From contig NZ_JALJFG010000024.1 in assembly GCF_023242475.1 (NCBI RefSeq), forward strand, positions 1-64,000: a stretch of DNA of 64,000 bases, written 5' to 3'. Source of the DNA: Pseudomonas sp. MWU15-20650 (GTDB lineage: Bacteria; Pseudomonadota; Gammaproteobacteria; Pseudomonadales; Pseudomonadaceae). The notes under the pieces are model-generated. The model was not told the origin of the DNA. It searched no databases and saw nothing but the letters and a program-made list of their open reading frames with translations. Positions within the stretch are counted from its first letter, which is position 1, and every line of letters begins with the position of its first letter. The position numbers and the translations under genes were made by a program. Shown here in pieces: positions 1-9,148 of this stretch.

Positions 1-50
1 CTTCTTTTTCACATTTGTGTCATATCAGTCAAAAAAGCCCCAGAAACGCG

Positions 51-76
51 AAAGCCGGCCCCTTGGGGCCGGCTTT
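51..76 (-). terminator. Terminator hairpin downstream of the mmsA-type gene
   Basis: A perfect 12-bp inverted repeat (51-62 with 65-76, core GCCGGCCCC / GGGGCCGGC) lies just after the stop codon of the reverse-strand dehydrogenase gene. Read on the reverse strand, the stem is followed after about 14 bases by a run of six T (31-36 on the plus strand). The symmetric stem could also serve a gene entering from the left, which the window does not show. Confidence 0.7.
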
Positions 77-89
77 CTACTCAGCGAGT

Positions 90-1583
90 TTAAAGGCTAG
101 GGAAGGCAAATTGCGACGCTTCATGGCTGGCCCGCTGCGGCCAACGCTGAGTGATTGCCTTACGACGAGTATAGAAACGCACGCCATCCGGCCCGTAGGC
201 ATGCAAGTCGCCAAACAGAGAACGCTTCCAACCACCAAAGCTGTGGTACGCAACCGGAACCGGCAGCGGAACGTTAACCCCCACCATCCCGACTTCAATC
301 TCATCACAAAACAGACGTGCAGCCTCACCGTCACGGGTGAAGATACAGGTGCCATTGCCGTATTCGTGATCATTGATCAGTTGCATCGCAGCTTCCAGGC
401 TATTGACCCGAACCACACACAACACCGGCCCGAAGATCTCTTCCTTATAGATACGCATCTCAGGAGTCACGCGGTCAAACAGGCTGCCACCGAGGAAGAA
501 ACCGTCCTCATGCCCGGCAATACTCAAGCCGCGACCGTCGACCACCAGCTCAGCGCCTGAAGCCACACCGTCTTCTATATAGCCACTGACCTTATCTCGC
601 GCCTGACCAGTCACCAATGGCCCCATATCCAGGCCGCAAGAAGTACCCGCACCAATCTTCAATGCCTTGACCTGCGGTACCAGCTTGGCGATCAACGCAT
701 CCGCCACCTGGTCGCCCACGCACACGGCCACCGAGATCGCCATGCAACGCTCGCCACACGAACCGTAAGCAGCCCCCATCAAGGCACTGACCGCATTATC
801 CAGATCCGCATCCGGCATCAGCACCGCATGGTTCTTCGCACCACCCAACGCCTGTACGCGCTTACCGCGCTTGGTTGCTTCGGAATAGATGTACTCGGCA
901 ATCGGCGTCGAGCCTACAAAACTCAGGGCTTTTACTTCCGGCGCTTCGATCAATGCATCCACCGCGCCCTTATCCCCGTGCACCACACTCAGGACGCCTT
1001 TAGGCAACCCGGCCTCCTGCAACAACTGCGCGATCAGCAGCGTCGAACTAGGGTCTCGCTCCGAAGGCTTGAGGATGAAACAGTTACCGCAGACGATGGC
1101 CAGCGGATACATCCACAGCGGCACCATCGCCGGGAAGTTGAACGGTGTAATACCGGCCACCACACCCAGCGGCTGGAAATCCGACCATGCATCAATGTTC
1201 GGTCCCACATTGCGGCTGTATTCGCCCTTCAGAATCTCCGGCGCCGAGCACGCATACTCGACGTTCTCGATCCCGCGCTTAAGCTCACCCGCGGCGTCTT
1301 CCAACGTCTTGCCATGCTCTTCGCTGATCAACTGCGAGATGCGTGCTTCGTTCTGCTCCAGCAATTGCTTGAAACGAAACATCACCTGCGCACGCTTGGC
1401 CGGCGGCGTAATGCGCCACGCCGGAAACGCCGCCTTGGCCGAGTCGATAGCACTCTGAATGGTGTCGCGGCTGGCCAATGGCACTTGGTGAATCACTTGG
1501 CCGGTGGACGGGTTGTACACGTCGGCAGTGCGGCCGGTATCGTTGACCAACTGGCCATTGATCAAATGCTGGATGAGGCTCAT
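90..1583 (-). CDS. mmsA: CoA-acylating methylmalonate/malonate-semialdehyde dehydrogenase
   Basis: A 497-residue aldehyde dehydrogenase of the MmsA family, which oxidises malonate or methylmalonate semialdehyde to acetyl- or propionyl-CoA with NAD and CoA. The protein shows the ITPFNFPAMVPLWMYP segment typical of MmsA enzymes and the catalytic cysteine in GSCGERCMAIS (Cys280). The start at 1583 has an AGGAG ribosome site 6-7 bases upstream. It follows the bauA-like aminotransferase by 39 bases on the same strand, so the two probably form an operon in which this enzyme takes the semialdehyde made from beta-alanine. In P. aeruginosa the equivalent gene beside bauA is called bauC. MmsA of valine catabolism is the alternative name; the neighbour favours the beta-alanine role. 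Confidence 0.93.
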   Translation of the reverse strand: MSLIQHLINGQLVNDTGRTADVYNPSTGQVIHQVPLASRDTIQSAIDSAKAAFPAWRITPPAKRAQVMFRFKQLLEQNEARISQLISEEHGKTLEDAAGELKRGIENVEYACSAPEILKGEYSRNVGPNIDAWSDFQPLGVVAGITPFNFPAMVPLWMYPLAIVCGNCFILKPSERDPSSTLLIAQLLQEAGLPKGVLSVVHGDKGAVDALIEAPEVKALSFVGSTPIAEYIYSEATKRGKRVQALGGAKNHAVLMPDADLDNAVSALMGAAYGSCGERCMAISVAVCVGDQVADALIAKLVPQVKALKIGAGTSCGLDMGPLVTGQARDKVSGYIEDGVASGAELVVDGRGLSIAGHEDGFFLGGSLFDRVTPEMRIYKEEIFGPVLCVVRVNSLEAAMQLINDHEYGNGTCIFTRDGEAARLFCDEIEVGMVGVNVPLPVPVAYHSFGGWKRSLFGDLHAYGPDGVRFYTRRKAITQRWPQRASHEASQFAFPSL

Positions 1584-1622
1584 GCAGGGCTCCTGAAAAG
1601 TTGTTCTATATAGAAGGAGAAA

Positions 1623-2972
1623 TCAGTCGATCTTGTTCAGCACTTCGCCGACCGCATCAAACAGGCGGTCCAGGTCCTGCGGCTTGCTGTTGAACGTTGG
1701 CCCGAACTGCAGGGTGTCACCGCCAAAGCGCACGTAGAAACCGGCTTTCCACAGGGCCATGCCAGCCTCGAATGGACGTACGATGGCATCCCCGTCACGC
1801 GGGGAAATTTGGATCGCACCCGCCAAGCCGTAGTTACGAATGTCGATCACGTTCTTGCTGCCCTTCAAGCCGTGCAGTGCATTTTCAAAGTGCGGAGCTA
1901 CTTCGGCTACGCTCTGCACCAGGTTTTCTTTCTGCAATAAATCCAGTGCCGCCAGGCCAGCTGCACAAGCAACCGGGTGCGCTGAGTAGGTGTAGCCGTG
2001 GGGGAACTCCACTGCGTACTCCGGCGTCGCCTGGTTCATGAAGGTCTGATAGATCTCGCTGCTGGCAATCACGGCGCCCATCGGGATCGCGCCGTTGGTG
2101 ACTTGCTTGGCAATGCACATCAGGTCCGGGGTCACGCCGAAGCTGTCGGCACCGAACATCGCCCCGGTACGGCCGAAACCGGTGATCACTTCATCGAACA
2201 CCAACAGGATATTGTGCTGGTCGCAAATCTCACGCAGGCGCTTGAGGTAACCCTGCGGCGGTACCAGCACACCAGCGGAGCCAGCCATTGGCTCGACAAA
2301 GACGGCGGCGATGTTCGACGCATCATGCAGTTCGATCAGTTTGAGCAGCTCATCGGCCAAGGCGATACCGCCCTGCTCCGGCATGCCACGGGAGAAAGCA
2401 TTGCTTGCCAGCAAGGTATGAGGCAGATGGTCAACGTCCATCATCGCCTGACCAAAAAGCTTACGGTTGCCGTTGACGCCACCCAGGCTAGTACCCGCGA
2501 TATTCACCCCGTGATAGCCACGGGCGCGGCCAATCATCTTGGTCTTGGTGGCTTGGCCTTTCAGGCGCCAGTAGGCCCGCACCATCTTCACGGCAGTATC
2601 GGCGCACTCAGAACCCGAGTCGGTAAAGAACACATGGTTCAGGTTACCCGGGGTCAGGTCGGTGATCTTTTCCGCCAACTGGAAGGACAGCGGATGACCG
2701 TATTGGAAGCCCGGGGAGTAGTCCAGGGTGCCCAATTGCTTGGCGACGGCCTCCTGGATTTCCTTGCGCGTGTGCCCGGCGCCACATGTCCATAGGCCCG
2801 ACAACGAGTCGTAGACCCTACGGCCCTTGTCATCGATCAACCAACTGCCTTCAGCCCCGACGATCAAGCGTGGGTCACGCTGAAAGTTACGGTTGGCGGT
2901 GTAGGGCATCCAGTGAGCGTCCAACTTCAGTTGGCTGGCCAGGGACGATGGGGCGTTTTCGGGCATGTTCAT
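1623..2972 (-). CDS. bauA: Beta-alanine--pyruvate (omega-amino acid) aminotransferase
   Basis: A 449-residue class III PLP aminotransferase. It transfers the amino group of beta-alanine (and often other omega-amines) to pyruvate, giving malonate semialdehyde and alanine. Visible marks are the DSGSECADTAVKMVRAY cofactor-phosphate segment, the FDEVITGFGRTG aspartate motif and the Schiff-base lysine in IAKQVTNGAIPMG (Lys289). I chose the ATG at 2972 rather than the upstream in-frame ATG at 2993 because a GAGG sits 8 bases before it; the ATG at 2966 is also possible. It is first in a two-gene operon with the semialdehyde dehydrogenase and diverges from a LysR regulator gene across about 125 bases. 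Confidence 0.92.
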   Translation of the reverse strand: MNMPENAPSSLASQLKLDAHWMPYTANRNFQRDPRLIVGAEGSWLIDDKGRRVYDSLSGLWTCGAGHTRKEIQEAVAKQLGTLDYSPGFQYGHPLSFQLAEKITDLTPGNLNHVFFTDSGSECADTAVKMVRAYWRLKGQATKTKMIGRARGYHGVNIAGTSLGGVNGNRKLFGQAMMDVDHLPHTLLASNAFSRGMPEQGGIALADELLKLIELHDASNIAAVFVEPMAGSAGVLVPPQGYLKRLREICDQHNILLVFDEVITGFGRTGAMFGADSFGVTPDLMCIAKQVTNGAIPMGAVIASSEIYQTFMNQATPEYAVEFPHGYTYSAHPVACAAGLAALDLLQKENLVQSVAEVAPHFENALHGLKGSKNVIDIRNYGLAGAIQISPRDGDAIVRPFEAGMALWKAGFYVRFGGDTLQFGPTFNSKPQDLDRLFDAVGEVLNKID

Positions 2973-3098
2973 CAGCAAAACCTCGCAAGGCAAAAGGCAG
3001 CGTAGGGATTGAAAAAGCGTTGTTGCGGCTAAATTGCCACGGGGATAAAGTCGGTGAAATCCAACTCTTCTAACCTTCAGTCAGGCCTTTACTAAACT

Positions 3099-4019
3099 AT
3101 GAGCAGCCGCCGTCCCGACCCTTTGGCGCAAGTCAGCGACTTCGATATTCGCTTGCTGCGCATCTTTCGCAGCGTGGTGGAATGCGGCGGCTTCTCGGCG
3201 GCGGAAACCGTACTTGGCATCGGGCGCTCCGCCATCAGCCAGCAGATGAGCGACCTTGAACAACGGCTCGGGCTAAGGCTCTGCCAACGCGGTCGCGCCG
3301 GGTTCTCCCTGACCGAAGAAGGCCGCGAGGTCTATCAGTCAGCCCTGCAACTATTGAGTGCCCTGGAAAGCTTTCGCACCGAGGTCAACGGTTTGCACCA
3401 GCACTTGCGCGGTGAACTGATCATCGGCCTCACCGACAACCTCGTCACCCTGCCCCATATGCGCATAACCCATGCACTGGCGCAGTTGAAGGAGCGCGGC
3501 CCGGACGTGCAGATCCAGATCCGCATGATCGCCCCCAATGAAGTGGAGCAAGGTGTGCTCGATGGTCGCCTGCACGTCGGCGTGGTCCCCCAGGCCAGTG
3601 CGCTGTCGGGCCTGGAGTACCAACCGCTGTACAGCGAACGCTCGCTGCTTTACTGCGCCGTCGGCCACCCGCTGTTTTATGCCGATAACAAACAACTCGA
3701 CGACGAACGCATCGACAGCCAGGACGCCATCGCCCCCACCTTTCGCTTGCCCGCCGAGATCCAGGCCCATTACCAGGCGCTCAATTGCACCGCCAGCGCA
3801 TCGGACCGCGAAGGCATGGCATTCCTGATTCTCACCGGTCGCTATATCGGCTACTTGCCTGACCACTACGCCAGCCTCTGGGTGCAACAAGGCCGGCTAC
3901 GCGCGCTGAAACCCACTACACGTTTTTACGATTTGAGCCTGGCATCGGTCACGCGCAAGGGTCGTCGCCCTCATTTGGTGCTGGAAAGCTTCCTGGAAAG
4001 CCTGGCCGCAACCCGCTAA
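3099..4019 (+). CDS. LysR-family regulator of the beta-alanine genes (BauR-like)
   Basis: A 306-residue LysR-type regulator. The N-terminal winged helix-turn-helix spans about residues 15-75 (FRSVVECGGFSAAETVLG, then AISQQMSDLEQRLGLRLC), followed by a two-lobe effector domain (residues 95-300). It is transcribed divergently from bauA-mmsA, the classical LysR arrangement, so the 2973-3098 gap probably carries its operator. By position it matches bauR of P. aeruginosa. The inducer is most likely beta-alanine, but that is inference from context. The ATG at 3099 has only a weak ribosome site. Confidence 0.88.
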   Translation: MSSRRPDPLAQVSDFDIRLLRIFRSVVECGGFSAAETVLGIGRSAISQQMSDLEQRLGLRLCQRGRAGFSLTEEGREVYQSALQLLSALESFRTEVNGLHQHLRGELIIGLTDNLVTLPHMRITHALAQLKERGPDVQIQIRMIAPNEVEQGVLDGRLHVGVVPQASALSGLEYQPLYSERSLLYCAVGHPLFYADNKQLDDERIDSQDAIAPTFRLPAEIQAHYQALNCTASASDREGMAFLILTGRYIGYLPDHYASLWVQQGRLRALKPTTRFYDLSLASVTRKGRRPHLVLESFLESLAATR

Positions 4020-4106
4020 CCCGGGCCTCTCGGAAAAAGTTGAGCAGATGGACAGCTTTTTGCAAGGCACCAGGACCTTGAACCGTCCGCCTCGAGTTGA
4101 CCCGCC

Positions 4107-5501
4107 ATGCCACCAGAAGCCTCCAGCCCAAGCGACCTGATCTACGGCCTCAATGACCGCCCCAAACCACTGCCTGCCCTATTGGCCGCCCTGCAACATG
4201 TGCTGGCCGCATTCGTCGGCATCATCACCCCGCCGCTGATCATCGGCTCTACCCTGGGCCTCAGCGCCCACCTGCCCTACCTGATCAGCATGGCACTGAT
4301 GGTCTCCGGCGCAGGCACGTTCATCCAGGCACGCAGGCCGTTTGGTATCGGTGCCGGAATGATTTGCCTGCAGGGCACCAGCTTTGCGTTCCTCGGTGCA
4401 GTGCTGTCTGCCGGTTTTCTGGTGAAACAACGCGGCGGGAGCCCGGAGGACATCCTGGCGATGATCTTTGGCGTGTGCTTTTTCGGCGCCGCAGTGCAGA
4501 TCATCTTGAGCCGCTTCATTGGCCAACTGCGCCGAGTGATAACGCCCTTGGTGACCGGAATTGTCATCACGTTGATCGGCATCAGCCTGATCAAGGTGGG
4601 TATCACCGACCTCGGCGGCGGTTTCAACGCACCCGACTTCGGCGCCCCCACCAACCTGGCACTCGGGTTGTTCGTGGTATTGACGATCATCTTGCTCAAC
4701 CGCTCGAACACCCCATGGGTACGCCTCTCGGCCATCATCATCGGCCTGGCCCTGGGCAGCCTGGCAGCGTGGTTCAGTGGCAAACTCGTTCCACAAGCAT
4801 TACCCAACCTGCCTTTGATCAGCCTGCCCACACCCTTTCGTTTTGGTTTCAACTTCGACTGGAGCGCCTTCCTGCCGATCGCGCTGATTTATCTGATCAG
4901 CAGCATCGAAACCGTCGGCGACCTCACCGCCAATTGCATGATTGCCCGCCAACCCATCAGCGGCCCCTCTTATATCAGCCGGCTCAAGGGCGGCGTATTG
5001 GGCGATGGCGTGAGCTGCATGATCGCCGCCACCTTCAGCGCATTCCCCAACACCACCTTTGCCCAGAACAATGGCGTGATCCAACTCACCGGCGTGGCCA
5101 GTCGTTATGTGGGCTTATACATCGGCGCGCTGCTGTTCTGCCTCGGCCTGTTTCCACTGATCGGCGCTGTGCTCCAGCAAATTCCAAAACCGGTGCTGGG
5201 CGGCGCGACTCTGGTGATGTTCGGCAGTGTGGCCGCCGCAGGTGTACGGATCCTCGCCCAGGCGCCGCTGGACCGACGCAGCATGCTGATCATCGCCACT
5301 TCGTTCGGGGTCGGCCTGGGTGTCGCCGCTCAACCCAACCTGCTGCACTTGATGCCGACATGGGTACAGAACCTGTTCGACTCCGCCATCACCAGCGGCG
5401 GCCTGACCGCCATCGCGTTGTGCCTGTTATTGCCAGAAACCAAGGCAACCCGCGTCGCCGCAAACCACCCGACGCAAAGCGACACCCTGGAACCGCTTTG
5501 A
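4107..5501 (+). CDS. NCS2-family nucleobase (xanthine/uracil) permease
   Basis: A 464-residue polytopic membrane protein of the nucleobase-cation symporter-2 family, which imports xanthine, uric acid or uracil with protons. The family signature QNNGVIQLTG is present, fitting the QNxGxxxxT pattern, and about 12-14 hydrophobic segments can be followed from the ALQHVLAAFVGIITPPLI helix to the C-terminal ALCLLLP. Having Gly after the Thr of the signature leans towards purine rather than pyrimidine substrates, though this is weak. A RutR-like TetR regulator follows 87 bases downstream, and purine deaminases lie nearby, which fits import of purines for catabolism. Confidence 0.9.
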   Translation: MPPEASSPSDLIYGLNDRPKPLPALLAALQHVLAAFVGIITPPLIIGSTLGLSAHLPYLISMALMVSGAGTFIQARRPFGIGAGMICLQGTSFAFLGAVLSAGFLVKQRGGSPEDILAMIFGVCFFGAAVQIILSRFIGQLRRVITPLVTGIVITLIGISLIKVGITDLGGGFNAPDFGAPTNLALGLFVVLTIILLNRSNTPWVRLSAIIIGLALGSLAAWFSGKLVPQALPNLPLISLPTPFRFGFNFDWSAFLPIALIYLISSIETVGDLTANCMIARQPISGPSYISRLKGGVLGDGVSCMIAATFSAFPNTTFAQNNGVIQLTGVASRYVGLYIGALLFCLGLFPLIGAVLQQIPKPVLGGATLVMFGSVAAAGVRILAQAPLDRRSMLIIATSFGVGLGVAAQPNLLHLMPTWVQNLFDSAITSGGLTAIALCLLLPETKATRVAANHPTQSDTLEPL

Positions 5502-5588
5502 CGGTTTTATTGCATCGGGACTTGTCTGGGGCTTGAGGGTGGGTTATCTGTGCACACATCGTCTCTATCGATCTGCACGGAAACCTCC

Positions 5589-6248
5589 ATGAGCCTCGAA
5601 GTTCCTGCCCACAGCAACCACGCCGGTAAACCCGCCAGCCGTATTCGGCAAAAGAACGAACAAGCGATTCTCCAGGCTGCTGAAGACGAATTCGCGCGCC
5701 ATGGCTACAAGGGCACCAGCATGAACACCATTGCTGCCAGTGCCGGGCTGCCCAAGGCCAACTTGCACTACTACTTCACCAACAAGCTGGGCCTGTACAT
5801 CGCCGTGCTCAGTAACATCCTCGAACTGTGGGACAGTACCTTCAACGCACTGACCGCCGAGGACGACCCGGCCGTCGCACTCACCCGCTACATCCGCACC
5901 AAGATGGAATTCTCGCGGCGCCAACCACAAGCCTCGCGGATCTTCGCCATGGAGATCATCAGCGGCGGCGAGTGCCTCACCGAATATTTCAGCCAGGACT
6001 ATCGCGCCTGGTTCAGTGGCCGGGCGGCAGTGTTCCAAGCCTGGATCGACGCCGGCAAAATGGACCCCATCGACCCCGTGCACTTGATCTTCCTGCTGTG
6101 GGGCAGTACCCAGCACTATGCCGACTTCGCCACCCAGATCTGCCGAGTCACCGGTCGCACCAAGCTGACCAAGCAGGATATGGAAGACGCCGGTACCAAC
6201 CTGATCCATATCATTCTCAAAGGCTGCGGCATCAAGCCAGCCCTATAA
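5589..6248 (+). CDS. TetR-family regulator, RutR-like
   Basis: A 219-residue TetR regulator. The DNA-binding domain covers about residues 18-65 (AILQAAEDEFARHGYKGTSM, then AASAGLPKANLHYYFTNK). The C-terminal part (RTKMEFSRRQPQASRIFAME) resembles the ligand domain of RutR and related pyrimidine/purine-catabolism regulators. I chose the ATG at 5589 over the upstream GTG at 5550, because homologues begin near here and a GGA lies upstream. It follows the NCS2 permease, so control of nucleobase uptake or breakdown is likely but inferred. Confidence 0.85.
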   Translation: MSLEVPAHSNHAGKPASRIRQKNEQAILQAAEDEFARHGYKGTSMNTIAASAGLPKANLHYYFTNKLGLYIAVLSNILELWDSTFNALTAEDDPAVALTRYIRTKMEFSRRQPQASRIFAMEIISGGECLTEYFSQDYRAWFSGRAAVFQAWIDAGKMDPIDPVHLIFLLWGSTQHYADFATQICRVTGRTKLTKQDMEDAGTNLIHIILKGCGIKPAL

Positions 6249-6260
6249 ACGAAGCGAGTT

Positions 6261-6842
6261 ATGTCTTTTACGCTGACAGGCCTTTGCGAATTTCGTGAAG
6301 AAATACGCAAAAGCCGCTTTATCACCTTGGCGACGCCTATCACCAGCCCGCAGGACGCCCAGGCGTTTTTCGAGCAGCACAGCGACCTGAACGCCACGCA
6401 CAACTGCTGGGCCTGGAAGCTGGCCGACCAGTACCGCAGCAACGACGACGGCGAACCCGGTGGCACCGCCGGCCGACCGATCCTTGCGGCCATCGAGGCA
6501 CAGGGTTTTGATCAGGTCGCGGTGCTGGTGATCCGCTGGTACGGCGGGATACAACTGGGTACCGGTGGGCTGGCCCGCGCCTATGGCGGCGGCGCGAATA
6601 AGTGCCTGCAAAATGCCGAGCGCATCGAACTGATCAGCCGTGTACCGCTGAGCTGTGCCTGTGGATTCTCGGAGCTGAACCTGGTGAAACTGCGCGTCGC
6701 AGAACTCGGCGGGTTGATAGTGGAAGAAACTTTCACCGCCAACGGTGTGCAGCTGCAGCTTGCACTGGGAGAGGCACACATCGACACCCTGCAAACCCAG
6801 CTCGCCGACCTGAGCCGTGGACGCATCCTGCTGCAACGCTGA
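6261..6842 (+). CDS. IMPACT/YigZ-family protein
   Basis: A 193-residue protein of the YigZ/IMPACT family. The N-terminal UPF0029 domain is clear (FITLATPITSPQDAQAFFEQ, NHNCWAW-type core, DDGEPGGTAGRPIL and VLVIRWYGGIQLGTGGLARAYG), followed by a DUF1949-like C-terminal domain (about residues 135-193). The exact role of bacterial members is not settled; translation or proteolysis has been proposed. It starts 12 bases after the TetR stop codon, so it may be co-transcribed with it. Confidence 0.88.
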   Translation: MSFTLTGLCEFREEIRKSRFITLATPITSPQDAQAFFEQHSDLNATHNCWAWKLADQYRSNDDGEPGGTAGRPILAAIEAQGFDQVAVLVIRWYGGIQLGTGGLARAYGGGANKCLQNAERIELISRVPLSCACGFSELNLVKLRVAELGGLIVEETFTANGVQLQLALGEAHIDTLQTQLADLSRGRILLQR

Positions 6843-6897
6843 AACTGCTACTGTTATGCGCTGAACTCCCTGAACCGCGACTTCAAAGGAAGCCCTC

Positions 6898-7584
6898 ATG
6901 TCTACGCCAAAAACCGCACTGATCATCGGCGCCTCGCGCGGGCTGGGCCTTGGCCTGGTCAAGCAACTGCTCCAGGACGGCTGGGACGTGACCGCCACCG
7001 TACGCGACCCGAACAAGGCCGACGCCCTGAAAGCCGTTGGCCCGGTGCATATCGAGAAACTCGACATGGACGACCAGCAAGCCGTGATCGCCCTGGCCCA
7101 ACGTTTGAAAGACCGTACCTTCGACCTGCTGTTCGTCAACGCCGGCGTCAAGGGCCCCGCGAACCAGGAGCCTGGCCACGCCACCCTGGCGGAAGTCGGC
7201 CAGCTGTTTTTCACCAACGCCGTGGCGCCGATCAACCTGGCCCAGCGCTTTGTCGGGCAAATCCGCAAAGACAGCGGCGTGCTGGCCTTCATGAGTTCGG
7301 TATTGGGCAGCGTGACCATTCCCGACGGGTCGGACCTGGCGTTGTACAAGGCCAGCAAGGCTGCACTCAACTCAATGACCAACAGCTTTATCACTCAACT
7401 GGGCGATCACAAGCTGACAGTCCTGTCGCTGCATCCGGGCTGGGTGAAAACCGACATGGGCGGCGAAAACGCCCACATCGATGTCGAGACCAGCGTGCGC
7501 GGCCTGGTGGATCAAGTGAACGCCTACACCGGCAAAGGCGGTCATCATTTTGTGGACTACAAGGGCGATACCATCGCCTGGTAA
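6898..7584 (+). CDS. Short-chain dehydrogenase/reductase
   Basis: A 228-residue SDR. The cofactor loop IIGASRGLGLGL is at residues 7-18, LFVNAGVKG marks the NAG segment, and the catalytic pair appears as YKASKAAL (YxxxK) with a preceding MSSVLGS serine. The ribosome site AAAGGA precedes the ATG at 6898 at good spacing. The substrate cannot be told from sequence. It sits between the YigZ gene and the 8-oxoguanine deaminase gene, with a strong inverted repeat (7593-7628) just after its stop codon. Confidence 0.88.
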   Translation: MSTPKTALIIGASRGLGLGLVKQLLQDGWDVTATVRDPNKADALKAVGPVHIEKLDMDDQQAVIALAQRLKDRTFDLLFVNAGVKGPANQEPGHATLAEVGQLFFTNAVAPINLAQRFVGQIRKDSGVLAFMSSVLGSVTIPDGSDLALYKASKAALNSMTNSFITQLGDHKLTVLSLHPGWVKTDMGGENAHIDVETSVRGLVDQVNAYTGKGGHHFVDYKGDTIAW

Positions 7585-7592
7585 GCCACAAG

Positions 7593-7628
7593 GGATCGTT
7601 ATCGACCGATTGCCGTCGATAACGATCC
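7593..7628. promoter_or_regulatory. Perfect 13-bp inverted repeat between the SDR and deaminase genes
   Basis: GGATCGTTATCGA (7593-7605) pairs exactly with TCGATAACGATCC (7616-7628) across a 10-base spacer. No T-run follows on either strand, so it is not a typical intrinsic terminator. It could be a factor-independent hairpin, a regulator site upstream of the deaminase gene (start 7730), or an mRNA 3' stabiliser. Its function is unknown. Confidence 0.55.
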
Positions 7629-7729
7629 ACGCGTAGACTGCCACCTCGCCCTAACCGGCGACCCTGGATCAGCAGACAGGGCAACACTGAGCTGGCAAAC
7701 CTGAACCCATCATTCAGAGGAGCCGGCCA

Positions 7730-9088
7730 ATGCCTGCGACCCGTATCTGGTTAAAAAACCCTCTCGCGATTTTCACTGCCAATGGCCTCGACGCCCGTGG
7801 CGGCCTGGTGCTGCAAGACGGTGTCATCACCCAAGTGCTGGCCCTGGGGCAGGAACCCGCACAACCGTGTGCGCACGTGTTCGATGCCCGAGAGCATGTT
7901 GTCCTGCCTGGGCTGATCAACACCCACCACCACTTCTATCAAACCCTGACCCGCGCCTGGGCGCCGGTGGTCAATCAGCCGCTATTCCCTTGGCTCAAAA
8001 CCCTGTACCCGGTATGGGCGCGGCTCACCCCGGAAAAACTTGCCCTGGCCACCAAAGTCGCGCTGGCTGAATTGCTGCTCTCCGGCTGCACCACGGCGGC
8101 CGATCACCACTACCTGTTCCCCGACGGCCTGGAAAATGCCATCGATGTGCAAGTCGACAGCGTGCGCGAACTGGGCATGCGCGCCATGCTCACCCGCGGT
8201 TCCATGAGCCTGGGCGAAGCCGATGGTGGCCTGCCACCACAGCAGACCGTGCAACAAGGGCAGGTGATCCTCGAAGACAGCCAACGCCTGATCCGCGACT
8301 ACCATCAACGGGGTGACGGCGCGCACATCCAGATTGCCCTGGCGCCATGCTCGCCGTTCTCCGTCACGCCCGAAATCATGCAAGCCAGCGCCGAGCTGGC
8401 CAACAGCCTGGATGTGCGCCTGCATACCCACCTGGCAGAAACCCTCGACGAGGAGGACTTCTGCCTGCAGCGCTTCGGCCTGCGTACCGTGGATTACCTC
8501 GACAGCGTCGGCTGGCTCGGCCCCCGCACCTGGCTGGCCCATGGTATTCACTTCAACCCGGACGAAATCGCGCGCCTGGGCGCCGCCGGCACCGGCATCT
8601 GCCATTGCCCAAGCTCGAACATGCGTCTGGCATCAGGCATCTGCCCAACCCTGGACCTGCTCGCTGCCGGTGCGCCCATTGGCTTGGGCGTAGACGGTTC
8701 GGCGTCCAACGATGCATCGAACATGATTTTGGAAGCGCGCCAGGCCCTGTACATCCAGCGCCTGCGTTACGGCGCAGAAAAGATCCCCCCCGAAGGCGTA
8801 TTGGGTTGGGCGACCAAGGGTTCGGCGCAGTTGCTGGGCCGTACGGATATCGGGGAATTGGCCGTAGGTAAACAGGCTGACCTGGCGCTGTTCAAGCTCG
8901 ATGAGCTGCGCTTCTCCGGCAGCCACGATCCGATTTCAGCGCTGCTGTTGTGCGGTGCGGATCGAGCGGATCGAGTGATGATTGGCGGCCAGTGGCGGGT
9001 CATCGACGGCCAAGTCGAGGGCCTGGACCTCAAAGGCTTGATCGCCGACCACACCCAGGCGGCTCGGCAGTTAATCGCCGGAACCTAA
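7730..9088 (+). CDS. 8-oxoguanine deaminase-type amidohydrolase
   Basis: A 452-residue amidohydrolase of the TrzA/AtzB/guanine-deaminase branch. Metal ligands are visible as HHH near residues 66-68 (NTHHHFYQTL), HTHLAET, HGIHF and the late Asp in GVDGSASND. P. aeruginosa Pa0142, described as an 8-oxoguanine deaminase, is of this type and lies in a comparable purine-catabolism neighbourhood; that link is from memory of the family. GAGGAG precedes the ATG by 7 bases. It likely removes the amino group of 8-oxoguanine (giving uric acid) or of a related aminopurine. Alternatives are guanine deaminase or a hydroxyatrazine-type hydrolase. Confidence 0.85.
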   Translation: MPATRIWLKNPLAIFTANGLDARGGLVLQDGVITQVLALGQEPAQPCAHVFDAREHVVLPGLINTHHHFYQTLTRAWAPVVNQPLFPWLKTLYPVWARLTPEKLALATKVALAELLLSGCTTAADHHYLFPDGLENAIDVQVDSVRELGMRAMLTRGSMSLGEADGGLPPQQTVQQGQVILEDSQRLIRDYHQRGDGAHIQIALAPCSPFSVTPEIMQASAELANSLDVRLHTHLAETLDEEDFCLQRFGLRTVDYLDSVGWLGPRTWLAHGIHFNPDEIARLGAAGTGICHCPSSNMRLASGICPTLDLLAAGAPIGLGVDGSASNDASNMILEARQALYIQRLRYGAEKIPPEGVLGWATKGSAQLLGRTDIGELAVGKQADLALFKLDELRFSGSHDPISALLLCGADRADRVMIGGQWRVIDGQVEGLDLKGLIADHTQAARQLIAGT

Positions 9089-9106
9089 GCCGAACAGCGG
9101 TCAAAC

Positions 9107-9132
9107 TGTGCGAGGGGGCAAGCCCCCGCACA
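9107..9132. terminator. Bidirectional hairpin between convergent genes
   Basis: A GC-rich inverted repeat (TGTGCG..GGGGGC / GCCCCC..GCACA) lies between the stop of the deaminase gene (9088) and the stop of the reverse-strand antiporter gene (9149). There is no T-tract. It resembles a single REP-type hairpin and may end transcription from both sides. Confidence 0.5.
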
Positions 9133-9148
9133 TTGGATTCTGCGGGGC

